This document shows, in pieces, positions 9,291 to 18,028 of a stretch of DNA of 64,000 bases; position 1 is the first letter of the stretch; each line of letters opens with the position of its first letter. The position numbers and the translations under genes were made by a program. Source of the DNA: Flavobacteriales bacterium (GTDB taxonomy: Bacteria > Bacteroidota > Bacteroidia > Flavobacteriales > UBA7430); contig NZJX01000019.1 in the NCBI GenBank assembly GCA_002692065.1, forward strand, positions 90,240 through 154,239. The letters are read 5' to 3'. The notes beneath the pieces are model-generated. The model was not told the DNA's origin. It made no database searches and saw nothing but the letters and a program-made list of their open reading frames with translations.

Positions 9291-9357
9291 GACAAAAATG
9301 TTTTTTAAATTTGATGCAATATTAATACAAATCTTCTAAAATAGCAAAATTAAGATG

Positions 9358-10035
9358 TTATTTAAACTTTTTAATCAAATCAGGACGAAGCTTATTTGTT
9401 TTTTCTAAAGACATTTTATCTCGCCAAATTTGAATATTTTGCTGATGACCTGATAAAAGAATATCTGGAACTTTCATACCTTTAAACTCTCTCGGTCTAG
9501 TATACAATGGAGGTTGTAATAAATTATCTTGCAAAGAATCATTCAATGCAGATGTTTCATCATTCAATACCCCAGGAATAAGTCTAATTATAGTATCGCA
9601 AAGAATTGCTGCTGCTAATTCTCCTCCGCTCAATACATAATCCCCAATTGAAATTTCTTTAGTAATATATAAGTCTCTTATTCTTTGATCAATTCCTTTG
9701 TAATGACCACAAAGAATTATAATATTATTTAAAGTAGATAATAAATTAGATTTCTTTTGATCTAGTAATTTTCCCTCAGGAGTTAGATAAACTATCTCAT
9801 CGTATTTTCTTTTTGATGTTAAATTTTCAATTAAATTTGAAATTGGCTCAATCTTCATTACCATTCCTGAACCACCACCAAATTGATTATCATCAACTTT
9901 TTTATCAATTGAATAATCTCTAATTTGGTGAAAAAATATATTTACAATTTTTTTTTCTTTTGCTCTTTTAATAATTGAATAATTAAAAGGACTTTCAATT
10001 AATTCAGGATGAAGTGTCAAAATATCTATTCTCAT
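9358..10035 (-). CDS. trmD: tRNA (guanine37-N1)-methyltransferase
   Basis: Makes m1G37 in tRNAs reading CNN codons, using S-adenosylmethionine. The 225-residue protein opens MRIDILTLHPELIESPF and has the trefoil-knot blocks GGGSGMVMK, ILCGHYKGIDQRI, SIGDYVLSGGE and IPGVLNDETS. The C-terminal helical domain (LSGHQQNIQIWRDKMSL) is present. It is upstream of rplS as in most bacteria. The 175-base gap to the divergent nitronate monooxygenase gene holds its promoter. Confidence 0.98.
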   Translation of the reverse strand: MRIDILTLHPELIESPFNYSIIKRAKEKKIVNIFFHQIRDYSIDKKVDDNQFGGGSGMVMKIEPISNLIENLTSKRKYDEIVYLTPEGKLLDQKKSNLLSTLNNIIILCGHYKGIDQRIRDLYITKEISIGDYVLSGGELAAAILCDTIIRLIPGVLNDETSALNDSLQDNLLQPPLYTRPREFKGMKVPDILLSGHQQNIQIWRDKMSLEKTNKLRPDLIKKFK

Positions 10036-10083
10036 AATAATTTTTTATAAAAATAATACTAATATCTTAAAATTAAATACTAA

Positions 10084-10098
10084 ATGACAAAATGTCAT
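10084..10098. promoter_or_regulatory. Palindrome ATGACA-AAA-TGTCAT, possible operator
   Basis: A perfect 6-base inverted repeat with a 3-base centre in the intergenic region between trmD and the nitronate monooxygenase gene. Related half-sites (ATGTCA...TGACAT) occur upstream of clpB. The size and symmetry suit a dimeric regulator, but no regulator or regulon is known from this window. The rest of the 175-base gap is AT-rich and shows nothing else I can support. Confidence 0.3.
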
Positions 10099-10210
10099 AA
10101 TTTATTTATATATTATTCATATTCAGCATTTTATGTATTTTTAATAAAGTTATAGTTTATTATTTTTATTAGTATTTTAATAATTTTCACTAAATTAGAA
10201 AAAAAAAAAA

Positions 10211-11176
10211 ATGATATCAAATAATAATAATTCCCTTACAGATATACTAAAAATAAAATACCCAATAATTATGGCTCCAATGTTTTTAGTCTCAAATTCT
10301 AAAATGCTAATTGAAGCAATTAATAATGGAATTACTGGTTGTATTCCAGCATTAAATTTTAGAAAGATCTCTGATTTTGAAACCTCTATCAATAAAATTA
10401 AAGATAAAACTAATGGCCCTATTGGAGTAAATTTAATTGTAAATAAATCTAATCCAAAATTTAAAGAACAATTAAATTCATGTATTAAACTTAAAATAGA
10501 CTATATTATTACATCATTGGGAAATCCTAAATTAACTATTGATTTATGTAAAAAACATAATATTAAAGTTTTCTGTGATGTAATAGATTTAAAATATGCT
10601 AAAAAAGTTGAAAATCTTGGTTGTGATGCAATTATCGCAGTTAATAAAGAAGCTGGTGGACATGCTGGAGCAATTTCAGCAAAGGATTTAATTTTGAGTT
10701 TGAAAAAAAATTGTAATGTCCCAATTATATCTGCTGGTGGAGTTTCAAATGGTTCGCAAATCAAAGATATGATTAAATTAGGAGCTTGTGGTGTATCAAT
10801 TGGTTCTCCTTTCATTGCTACAGATGAATCACCTGTTTCAATTGACTACAAAAATGCGATAGTTGAATATGGTGCAAAAGATATTGTCTTAACAGAAAAA
10901 TTATCAGGATCACCTTGTACTGTAATTAATACACCTTATGTTAAGAAAGTTGGCTTAAAAAGAAATTTTTTAGAAACATTATTAAGTAAAAACAAAAAAT
11001 TAAAAAAATATATTAAAATGTTTACTTGGTTAAGAGGTACAAATAAATTAAGAACTGCGGCATTTAGTACTACTTATGATACGGTATGGTGTGCAGGCCC
11101 ATCTATTGAAGGAGTAAATTCAATCAGACCAGTTAAAAAGGTCATTGAGGACTTTATATCAGATTTTAAAAATTAG
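10211..11176 (+). CDS. Nitronate monooxygenase family flavoprotein (NPD-like)
   Basis: A 321-residue FMN-binding TIM-barrel protein. Family marks are YPIIMAPMF at the start, KEAGGHAG (residues 146-153), PIISAGGVSNG (171-181) and GVSIGSPFIATDES. The group oxidises nitronates such as propionate-3-nitronate. Many members, including enoyl-ACP reductase FabK-like ones, share the fold, so the true substrate is uncertain. It stands alone, converging on the MscS gene with a one-base gap. Its ATG directly follows a long A-run, with no Shine-Dalgarno motif. Confidence 0.88.
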   Translation: MISNNNNSLTDILKIKYPIIMAPMFLVSNSKMLIEAINNGITGCIPALNFRKISDFETSINKIKDKTNGPIGVNLIVNKSNPKFKEQLNSCIKLKIDYIITSLGNPKLTIDLCKKHNIKVFCDVIDLKYAKKVENLGCDAIIAVNKEAGGHAGAISAKDLILSLKKNCNVPIISAGGVSNGSQIKDMIKLGACGVSIGSPFIATDESPVSIDYKNAIVEYGAKDIVLTEKLSGSPCTVINTPYVKKVGLKRNFLETLLSKNKKLKKYIKMFTWLRGTNKLRTAAFSTTYDTVWCAGPSIEGVNSIRPVKKVIEDFISDFKN

Positions 11177-11177
11177 A

Positions 11178-12431
11178 TTAATGATTTACATTTAATACAT
11201 CCTTTCCAGAAATATCCTGATAAATTTCTAAATTAAATAATGATGAAATTGCATAAAGATGATCAAAAATTTCAGCTTGTAATTTTTCATATTGAGACCA
11301 CTCAGTTGACTTACTGAAACAATAAACTTCAATAGGAATTCCATACTTACCTCCTTCTTTTTGAATAATCATTTTGGTCAAATTTTGATGGATAAAATTA
11401 TTATTATCTATAAACTCTTTAGCATAAATTCTAAATAAACCAATATTAGTTAATTTTAAATTCTTTATATACTCTTCTAATGTATAATTTTTAGAATATT
11501 TCAAACTTAGATCACTAATTTTTTTTGAAAAATATCTATCTAACAACTCAATTTTGATAAGTTTATCCAGTAAATCTTTATCACAAAATGAAATTGAATT
11601 AACACTTATTAAAATTGACCTTTTAATCCTTCTTCCTCCAGCCTCAGTCATTCCTCTCCAATTTTTAAAAGAATCTGAAACAAATGAATATGTGGGTATA
11701 GTAGAAATAGTTTTATCCCAATTTTGAACCTTGACCGTATTTAAAGTTATTTTTATGACCTCTCCATCAGCGCCATATTTATGCATCGAAACCCAGTCTC
11801 CCACTCTAATCATATCATTTGCAGAAAGCTGAATAGATGCTACAAATCCTAATATTGTATCTTTAAATACTAGAAGAAGAACTGCAGTTAAAGCTCCTAT
11901 TGCAGTTAATATTCCTTGAGGATCTCTATCTAGAATTTTTGAGAAAATTAAAATACCACCAAGAAAAAAAGATATTAATTTCAATAATTGAAAATATGAA
12001 TCTATTGGTTTATCTTTGAGATTATCAGATAATTTGAGATAATACTCAATAGTGTTAAATAGTGATATTAAGATCATCATAAGAATAAAAATTATATATG
12101 CATCAATAAATCTTAAAAGGATCCTAAGAAAATCTGGGAAGTCGACAAAAATATAAGGAACAATTAAATGAGATATAAAGGCAGGTATTAGATGACCAAA
12201 CCGATCAAATACTTTCATATCCATTAAAATATCATCCCATTTGAAAGTTGTTTTTCTTACAAATGAATTTATAATTCTAAGAAAAAATATTTTGGAGATC
12301 TTAGAAATAGAAATAAATAGTAAAATAGTTAATAAAATTTCGAAAAAAAAACTAATATTATAGGAAAAGGAATCAGAAAAACCATTTTTAATAAACCAAT
12401 TATTAAAAATGTTAGCATAATATTTTGTCAT
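11178..12431 (-). CDS. Mechanosensitive ion channel, MscS family (YbdG-like)
   Basis: At 417 residues this is close to the 415 of E. coli YbdG/MscM. About five membrane helices precede the MscS core, whose pore-lining helix and beta domain read LTAIGALTAVLLLVFKDTILGFVASIQL, MIRVGDWVSMHKYGADGEVIK and ISTIPTYSFVSDSFKNW (about residues 170-260). The GMTEAGGRRIKRSILI block is typical of the YbdG group. It protects against hypo-osmotic shock. It lies nine bases downstream of the UMF1-type MFS gene, so the two are probably co-transcribed. Confidence 0.92.
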   Translation of the reverse strand: MTKYYANIFNNWFIKNGFSDSFSYNISFFFEILLTILLFISISKISKIFFLRIINSFVRKTTFKWDDILMDMKVFDRFGHLIPAFISHLIVPYIFVDFPDFLRILLRFIDAYIIFILMMILISLFNTIEYYLKLSDNLKDKPIDSYFQLLKLISFFLGGILIFSKILDRDPQGILTAIGALTAVLLLVFKDTILGFVASIQLSANDMIRVGDWVSMHKYGADGEVIKITLNTVKVQNWDKTISTIPTYSFVSDSFKNWRGMTEAGGRRIKRSILISVNSISFCDKDLLDKLIKIELLDRYFSKKISDLSLKYSKNYTLEEYIKNLKLTNIGLFRIYAKEFIDNNNFIHQNLTKMIIQKEGGKYGIPIEVYCFSKSTEWSQYEKLQAEIFDHLYAISSLFNLEIYQDISGKDVLNVNH

Positions 12432-12440
12432 AATTTATCT

Positions 12441-13799
12441 TTAATTGTTATTGTAATATCCACCTTGCTCCATACCTTTATCTTCCTCAACTGACCTCAA
12501 AATTAAAAATCCTATTAATAAAAATAAAAATACAACTGAGATTCCTACTCTTTGGCTATTAAAAAAAACTGTTAACAAACCAAATAAAATAGGACCGATA
12601 AATGCTGTAGCTTTACCAGAAAAAGCATAAAAACCAAAAAATTCATTTTTTTTATCTTCAGGAGTAAATCTCCCCATTAAAGATCTACTAGAAGCTTGAT
12701 TAGGTCCAGAAAAAATTCCTATCAATATAGCTGAAAACCAAAAGATATTTTTAGAATTAATATAGGAAGGAACTATATTACCTCCAAGAAGATATTGTAA
12801 AAAACCTCTCAGGTCAGGAGCTATGATTGCGAAAAATACAGCTAACGAAAGTCCAAATAAGGAAACTTCAATGGTTTTTTTTCCACCAACTTTATCATCT
12901 AAAAAACCCATTAAAAATGAACCTAATCCAGCCATAACATTTAATACAATACCTAAAAACATAATTTCATTAAAATTAAACTTTAAGGCTCCAGCAGCGT
13001 AAATACCTCCAAAAGCAAAAATTGTAACTAAACCATCATTATATACTAATCTAGCTAATAAAAATCTTATAATTTGTGGGTATTTTCTTATTTCTTTAGC
13101 AGTTTTTCTATAATCTTTAAAGGTATATTTGGCATTCTTTAATAATGATTTTGTATCAGGTTTTCTATCTTTAACTAAAACAAAAGTTGGAATACTAAAA
13201 ATCAAAAACCATACTGCAACAAGTAAATTTGTGGCTCTAATATTTTCATAATTACTAAGTTCATTTTTTCCAAAATTAAAAATTGGATTTTCTGTATTGA
13301 CAAGTAAAAAAAGAGCTAAAGCTAAAGATAACAATCCACCTACATAACCTAATGACCATCCATAACCTGAAATTCTTCCAATATTTTTAGAATGAGAAAT
13401 ATCTGGAAGATAAGCGTTGCAGAAAACACCTCCCATTTCAAAACAAATATTTGCAATAGAAAAACACAACAATGACTGCCATACTTGACCAGGTAAAACA
13501 AAATACAACAATATTGTAAAAATGATTGTTGCATAAGTAAAAAAAATCAAAAAAAGCTTTCTATAACCTCCTCTATCTGCTAATGCACCCATTAAGGGAG
13601 ATAAAATTGCAACAACTATTGCAGAGAAAGATACAGCATATGACCACTGCTTAGTACCAATTATTTCATTTTCTGAAATTACTGTAGTGAAGAATGTACC
13701 ATAGATAAATGTAACTACAAGTGTACTGAAAGGTTGATTGGCAAAATCATACATTGACCAGGCTAAAACCTCTCCTTTATTTTTAATTTTTCTTGTCAT
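12441..13799 (-). CDS. MFS transporter, UMF1/Atg22-like family
   Basis: A 452-residue protein with about twelve membrane helices. It opens KGEVLAWSMYDFANQPFSTLVVTFIYGTFF, the UMF1 (PF11700) signature, and has LSPLMGALADRGGYRK after helix 2, the MFS loop motif. NQASSRSLMGRFTPEDKKNEFFGFYAF in the second half is another family block. In fungi the relative Atg22 exports amino acids from vacuoles; the bacterial substrate is unknown. Its 89-base upstream gap separates it from the end of valS. Confidence 0.9.
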   Translation of the reverse strand: MTRKIKNKGEVLAWSMYDFANQPFSTLVVTFIYGTFFTTVISENEIIGTKQWSYAVSFSAIVVAILSPLMGALADRGGYRKLFLIFFTYATIIFTILLYFVLPGQVWQSLLCFSIANICFEMGGVFCNAYLPDISHSKNIGRISGYGWSLGYVGGLLSLALALFLLVNTENPIFNFGKNELSNYENIRATNLLVAVWFLIFSIPTFVLVKDRKPDTKSLLKNAKYTFKDYRKTAKEIRKYPQIIRFLLARLVYNDGLVTIFAFGGIYAAGALKFNFNEIMFLGIVLNVMAGLGSFLMGFLDDKVGGKKTIEVSLFGLSLAVFFAIIAPDLRGFLQYLLGGNIVPSYINSKNIFWFSAILIGIFSGPNQASSRSLMGRFTPEDKKNEFFGFYAFSGKATAFIGPILFGLLTVFFNSQRVGISVVFLFLLIGFLILRSVEEDKGMEQGGYYNNN

Positions 13800-13888
13800 C
13801 TATTAAGAAATATATTAAATAGAAATAATTTTAATTCGAATATAACCTTTAAATAACATATAAAATTATAATATTTAATTTTTTTAAA

Positions 13889-16531
13889 TTATTTTTTAAA
13901 CTCTTTATTAATAGAATCAATTTGATCTTTTAATACGCTTATTTTAGTTAAAGTATCTTTTTTCTTTTTGAGTTCAGACCTAATAATACTCTCAGGTGCA
14001 TTAGAAATAAAGTTTTGATTTGATAATTTTTTTTCAATAGAAATTAAAAATCCGTTAAAATATTTTAATTCATTATTTAGCTTATCAATTTCAGATTTAT
14101 AGTCAATTTCGCCATAATAAGGAATAAAAAATTCATTTGCATTAATTATGAAAGATATTGATTTTTCGAATTTCTCATTAGTTATTTTTATTTTTTTTAT
14201 GTTACACATTTTAATCAATATAGATTCATGAAAATTTAAATCTGTGTTGTTAACTTTAACAAATAATTCGATTGCATCAACAAATTTGATTTTATTATCT
14301 CTTCTTAGAGACCTAATCTTTGAAATTATTTTAAAAGTGTATTCATTATTTTTTAAAATTACATTATCATAGGGTTTTTCTTTGGGCCATGTCGAAATAA
14401 CAAGAAAATTTTTTGAATCTCTTTTTGTCAATCTTGACCATATTTCTTCAGATATAAAAGGCATGAAAGGATGAAGTAATTTTAATAGTTGTTCAAAAAA
14501 ATATATCGTTTTACTGTAAGTTAAAATATCTATTTTCTTTGATTTAAAAGGTTTTATGATTTCTAAATAAAAAGAACAGAAATCATCCCAAAATAACTTA
14601 TAAATTAGAATTAAAACATCAGAAATTCGATAATTTTTAAAATTTGAATTAGCTTTACCTATAGCATAATTTAATTTAGAATCAAACCAACTGATTGCAA
14701 TTTTACAATGATCAGGTTGCGATAATCTAACAGATTCCCATGAATGAATTAATTTATTTGCATTCCATATTTTATTTGAAAAATTTAAACCTTGTTTGCA
14801 TAAAGATTCATCAAATAATAAATCATTTCCAGCTGGAGAGGAAAATAACATTCCAACTCTTACACCATCAGCTCCATATTTTTCTATTAGTGATATAGGG
14901 TCAGGGGAATTACCAAGAGATTTTGACATTTTTCTACCCTTCTTATCTCTGACAATACCAGTTAAATATACATTTTTGAATGGTTTATCTTTTTTAAACT
15001 CATACCCCATTATTATCATTCTAATAACCCAAAAAAATAATATTTCAGGAGCTGTTACTAAATCATTAGTAGGATAGTAATAATTTATTTCATTGTTATT
15101 TGGATAATTAATTCCATCAAAAACAGATATTGGCCATATAGATGATGAAAACCAAGTATCAAGAACATCTTGATCTTGAACTAAATCACTTTTTTTAAAA
15201 TTTTTAGTTTTAACTTTCAATTTAGCTATTTCATAAGCCTCATTGATAGAATTTGCAACGACAAAATCATTAATATTTTTTCCATAATAGTAGGCTGGAA
15301 TTTGATGCCCCCACCAAAGTTGTCTTGATATACACCAATCATGAATATTTTGAATCCAATATTTATAAGTATTGATGAATTTTTTCGGAAATAAATTAAC
15401 TTCTTTATTTAATACTGAATCTAAAGCAGGTTTTGAAATACTGTCCATTTTTAAGAACCATTGAACGGATAGTTTAGGTTCAATAATTTCGTTTGTTCTC
15501 TCTGAAAAACCAACCTTAGTTACGTAATCCTCTGTTTTTTCAAGTAAATTCAAATTAAATAATTCATTAGCAATTTTTGTTCTAACCTTAAATCTATCCA
15601 TTCCATTGTAATGTAACCCAAAATTATTTAATGTTCCATCTTCATTTAAAACATCAATAATTTCTAAATTATGTTTATCACCTATTAATTTATCATTGAC
15701 ATCATGAGCAGGAGTAATTTTAAGACAACCAGTCCCAAAATCAGGATCAACATAATCATCAAATATAATAGGTATCTTTTTATTCAAAATTGGAACAATT
15801 ACAGACATTCCTTGTAATTTCTTTGATCTTTTGTCACCAGGATTTAAACAAATTGCAACATCACCGAATATTGTCTCAGGCCTTGTTGTAGCAACAGTTA
15901 GATAACCGCTATTCTTAGCAAATTTATATTTAATAAAATATAATTTTGAATCAATATCCTTATGAATTACTTCTTCATCAGATATTGATGTTTTAGCTTT
16001 TGGATCCCAGTTTACAAGTCTGTAACCTCTATATATAAGTTTTTTTTGATAAAGATCGATAAAGGTTTTCTTAACAGATTTTGATAATTTTTCATCAAGT
16101 GTAAATGAAGTTCTATCCCAATCACATGATACTCCAATTTTTTTTAACTGCTCTAAAATTATATTTCCATATTTATTAGTCCATTTCCATGCATGAACAA
16201 GAAACTCATCTCTCGTTATGTCATCTTTATTTATACCTAGGTTATTTAGTTGATTAACAACTTTTGCTTCTGTTGCAATAGATGCATGATCAGTGCCAGG
16301 AACCCAACATGCATTTTTACCTAACATTCTAGCCCTTCTAACAAGAATATCTTGAATAGTACAATTCAGCATGTGCCCCATATGAAGAACTCCAGTTACG
16401 TTCGGAGGTGGTATTACAATTGTAAAAGGTTCTTTTTTATTTGGCACGGATTTAAAAAATTCATTTTTTAACCAAAATTTATACCATTTTTCTTCTATCT
16501 TATTAGGATCGTATTTAGCTTTAAAGTCCAT
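13889..16531 (-). CDS. valS: Valine-tRNA ligase
   Basis: An 880-residue class I synthetase charging tRNA-Val, normal length. It has PPPNVTGVLHMGHMLN with the HIGH-type motif HMGH at 50-53, an editing domain (TTRPETIFGD), and KMSKSLGNSPDP at about residue 533. WWGHQIPAYYY and the valine-specific C-terminal coiled coil (about 810-880, lysine-rich) are also present. The promoter must lie in the 106-base gap shared with the divergent lpd gene. Confidence 0.98.
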   Translation of the reverse strand: MDFKAKYDPNKIEEKWYKFWLKNEFFKSVPNKKEPFTIVIPPPNVTGVLHMGHMLNCTIQDILVRRARMLGKNACWVPGTDHASIATEAKVVNQLNNLGINKDDITRDEFLVHAWKWTNKYGNIILEQLKKIGVSCDWDRTSFTLDEKLSKSVKKTFIDLYQKKLIYRGYRLVNWDPKAKTSISDEEVIHKDIDSKLYFIKYKFAKNSGYLTVATTRPETIFGDVAICLNPGDKRSKKLQGMSVIVPILNKKIPIIFDDYVDPDFGTGCLKITPAHDVNDKLIGDKHNLEIIDVLNEDGTLNNFGLHYNGMDRFKVRTKIANELFNLNLLEKTEDYVTKVGFSERTNEIIEPKLSVQWFLKMDSISKPALDSVLNKEVNLFPKKFINTYKYWIQNIHDWCISRQLWWGHQIPAYYYGKNINDFVVANSINEAYEIAKLKVKTKNFKKSDLVQDQDVLDTWFSSSIWPISVFDGINYPNNNEINYYYPTNDLVTAPEILFFWVIRMIIMGYEFKKDKPFKNVYLTGIVRDKKGRKMSKSLGNSPDPISLIEKYGADGVRVGMLFSSPAGNDLLFDESLCKQGLNFSNKIWNANKLIHSWESVRLSQPDHCKIAISWFDSKLNYAIGKANSNFKNYRISDVLILIYKLFWDDFCSFYLEIIKPFKSKKIDILTYSKTIYFFEQLLKLLHPFMPFISEEIWSRLTKRDSKNFLVISTWPKEKPYDNVILKNNEYTFKIISKIRSLRRDNKIKFVDAIELFVKVNNTDLNFHESILIKMCNIKKIKITNEKFEKSISFIINANEFFIPYYGEIDYKSEIDKLNNELKYFNGFLISIEKKLSNQNFISNAPESIIRSELKKKKDTLTKISVLKDQIDSINKEFKK

Positions 16532-16637
16532 TTAATATTTTAAAATTTTCATTAAAATTCTTAAAATTAATTTTAAATATCAATAAAAATTTAATTTAAA
16601 TATTGAAAGTTATTATTAAATTGCAAAAAAAAAGAAT

Positions 16638-18026
16638 ATGGATTTTGATATAATTATTATTGGAAGTGGCCCTGGTGGTTATGTAGCTGCTATAAGAGCA
16701 TCTCAATTAGGTCATAAAACTGCTATAATAGAGAAAGAAAGTTTAGGAGGTGTTTGTTTAAATTGGGGATGTATACCAACTAAAGCTCTGTTAAAAAGTG
16801 CTCAAGTTTTTGACTATATAGAAAAGTCTGAAGAATACGGAATTAACGTTGGTGAATATTCTGCAAATTTTGAAAAAATGATAAAAAGAAGCAGAAATAT
16901 ATCAAATGGAATGTCAAAAGGTATAAATTTTCTTATGAAGAAAAATAAAATTACCGTAATCAAAGGACACGCTTCAATTATTGATATGAATAAAATCAAA
17001 ATTTCGAATGAAAATTCAAATGAAAAAACTGTTATTGGGAAACATATTATTATTGCAACAGGAGCAAAATCGAGAAACTTGAAAAATATTCCACAAGATG
17101 GAATAAATATTATTGGTTACAGAGATGCTTTAGTTTTAAAAGACAAACCAAAAAACTTAACAATAGTTGGATCAGGAGCTATTGGTGTAGAAATGGCATA
17201 TTTTTTTAATAAGATTGGAACTAAAGTTACACTTATTGAGTATTTACCAAATATAATTCCTAATGAAGATAAAGATGTATCTCTTCAGTTGGAAAGAATT
17301 TTTAAAAAATCAGGTATAAATGTCTTGACAAATACATCAGTAGAAAGAGTTAAAATTAATGACAATTCATGTGAATTACTTCTAAATTCAAATAACAAAG
17401 AACAAATTTTAAATTCAGACAAAGTTTTATCAGCAATCGGAATAGAAGCTAATATTAAAAATATAGGTCTTGAAAATATAGGAATAGCAACAGATAATGG
17501 CAAAATTATCGTAGATGAGTTTTATCAGTGTAATATTCCAGGTTTTTATGCAATTGGGGATGTTATTTCTGGACCTGCCCTTGCTCATGTAGCCTCTGCT
17601 GAAGGTATTTTATGTGTTGAAAAAATCTCAGGTATTGATGTTAAACCAATTGATATGCAAAATATTCCATCTTGCACTTATTGTAGTCCTGAAATAGCCT
17701 CAGTTGGATTAACTGAAAAAAAAGCAATTGATTTAGGATATAAAATTAAAATTGGTAAGTTCCCATTTTCAGCTTCAGGAAAAGCAAGCGCATCAGGTCA
17801 CAAAGATGGTTTTGTAAAAGTTATTTTTGATGAAAAATATGGAGAATTACTTGGCTGCCACATGATTGGTTCAAATGTTACTGATATGATTGCTGAAGCT
17901 GTAGTTGCAAGAAAATTAGAAACTACTGGATATGAAATTTTAAAAACTGTTCATCCTCATCCAACCATGAGTGAGGCTGTTATGGAAGCTGTTGCTGACG
18001 CTTATGATGAAGTTATTCATTTGTAA
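16638..18026 (+). CDS. lpdA: Dihydrolipoyl dehydrogenase (E3)
   Basis: A 462-residue flavoprotein that reoxidises lipoyl groups of the 2-oxo acid dehydrogenase complexes. The FAD-binding GSGPGGYVAAIRASQLG motif is followed by the redox disulfide C40/C45 in GGVCLNWGC. The NAD-binding GSGAIGVEMAYFF block is at about 182. The C-terminal HPHPTMSEAVMEA carries the catalytic His-Glu pair. No E1 or E2 gene is adjacent. It converges on the T9SS type B gene with a two-base gap. Confidence 0.97.
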   Translation: MDFDIIIIGSGPGGYVAAIRASQLGHKTAIIEKESLGGVCLNWGCIPTKALLKSAQVFDYIEKSEEYGINVGEYSANFEKMIKRSRNISNGMSKGINFLMKKNKITVIKGHASIIDMNKIKISNENSNEKTVIGKHIIIATGAKSRNLKNIPQDGINIIGYRDALVLKDKPKNLTIVGSGAIGVEMAYFFNKIGTKVTLIEYLPNIIPNEDKDVSLQLERIFKKSGINVLTNTSVERVKINDNSCELLLNSNNKEQILNSDKVLSAIGIEANIKNIGLENIGIATDNGKIIVDEFYQCNIPGFYAIGDVISGPALAHVASAEGILCVEKISGIDVKPIDMQNIPSCTYCSPEIASVGLTEKKAIDLGYKIKIGKFPFSASGKASASGHKDGFVKVIFDEKYGELLGCHMIGSNVTDMIAEAVVARKLETTGYEILKTVHPHPTMSEAVMEAVADAYDEVIHL

Positions 18027-18028
18027 AC

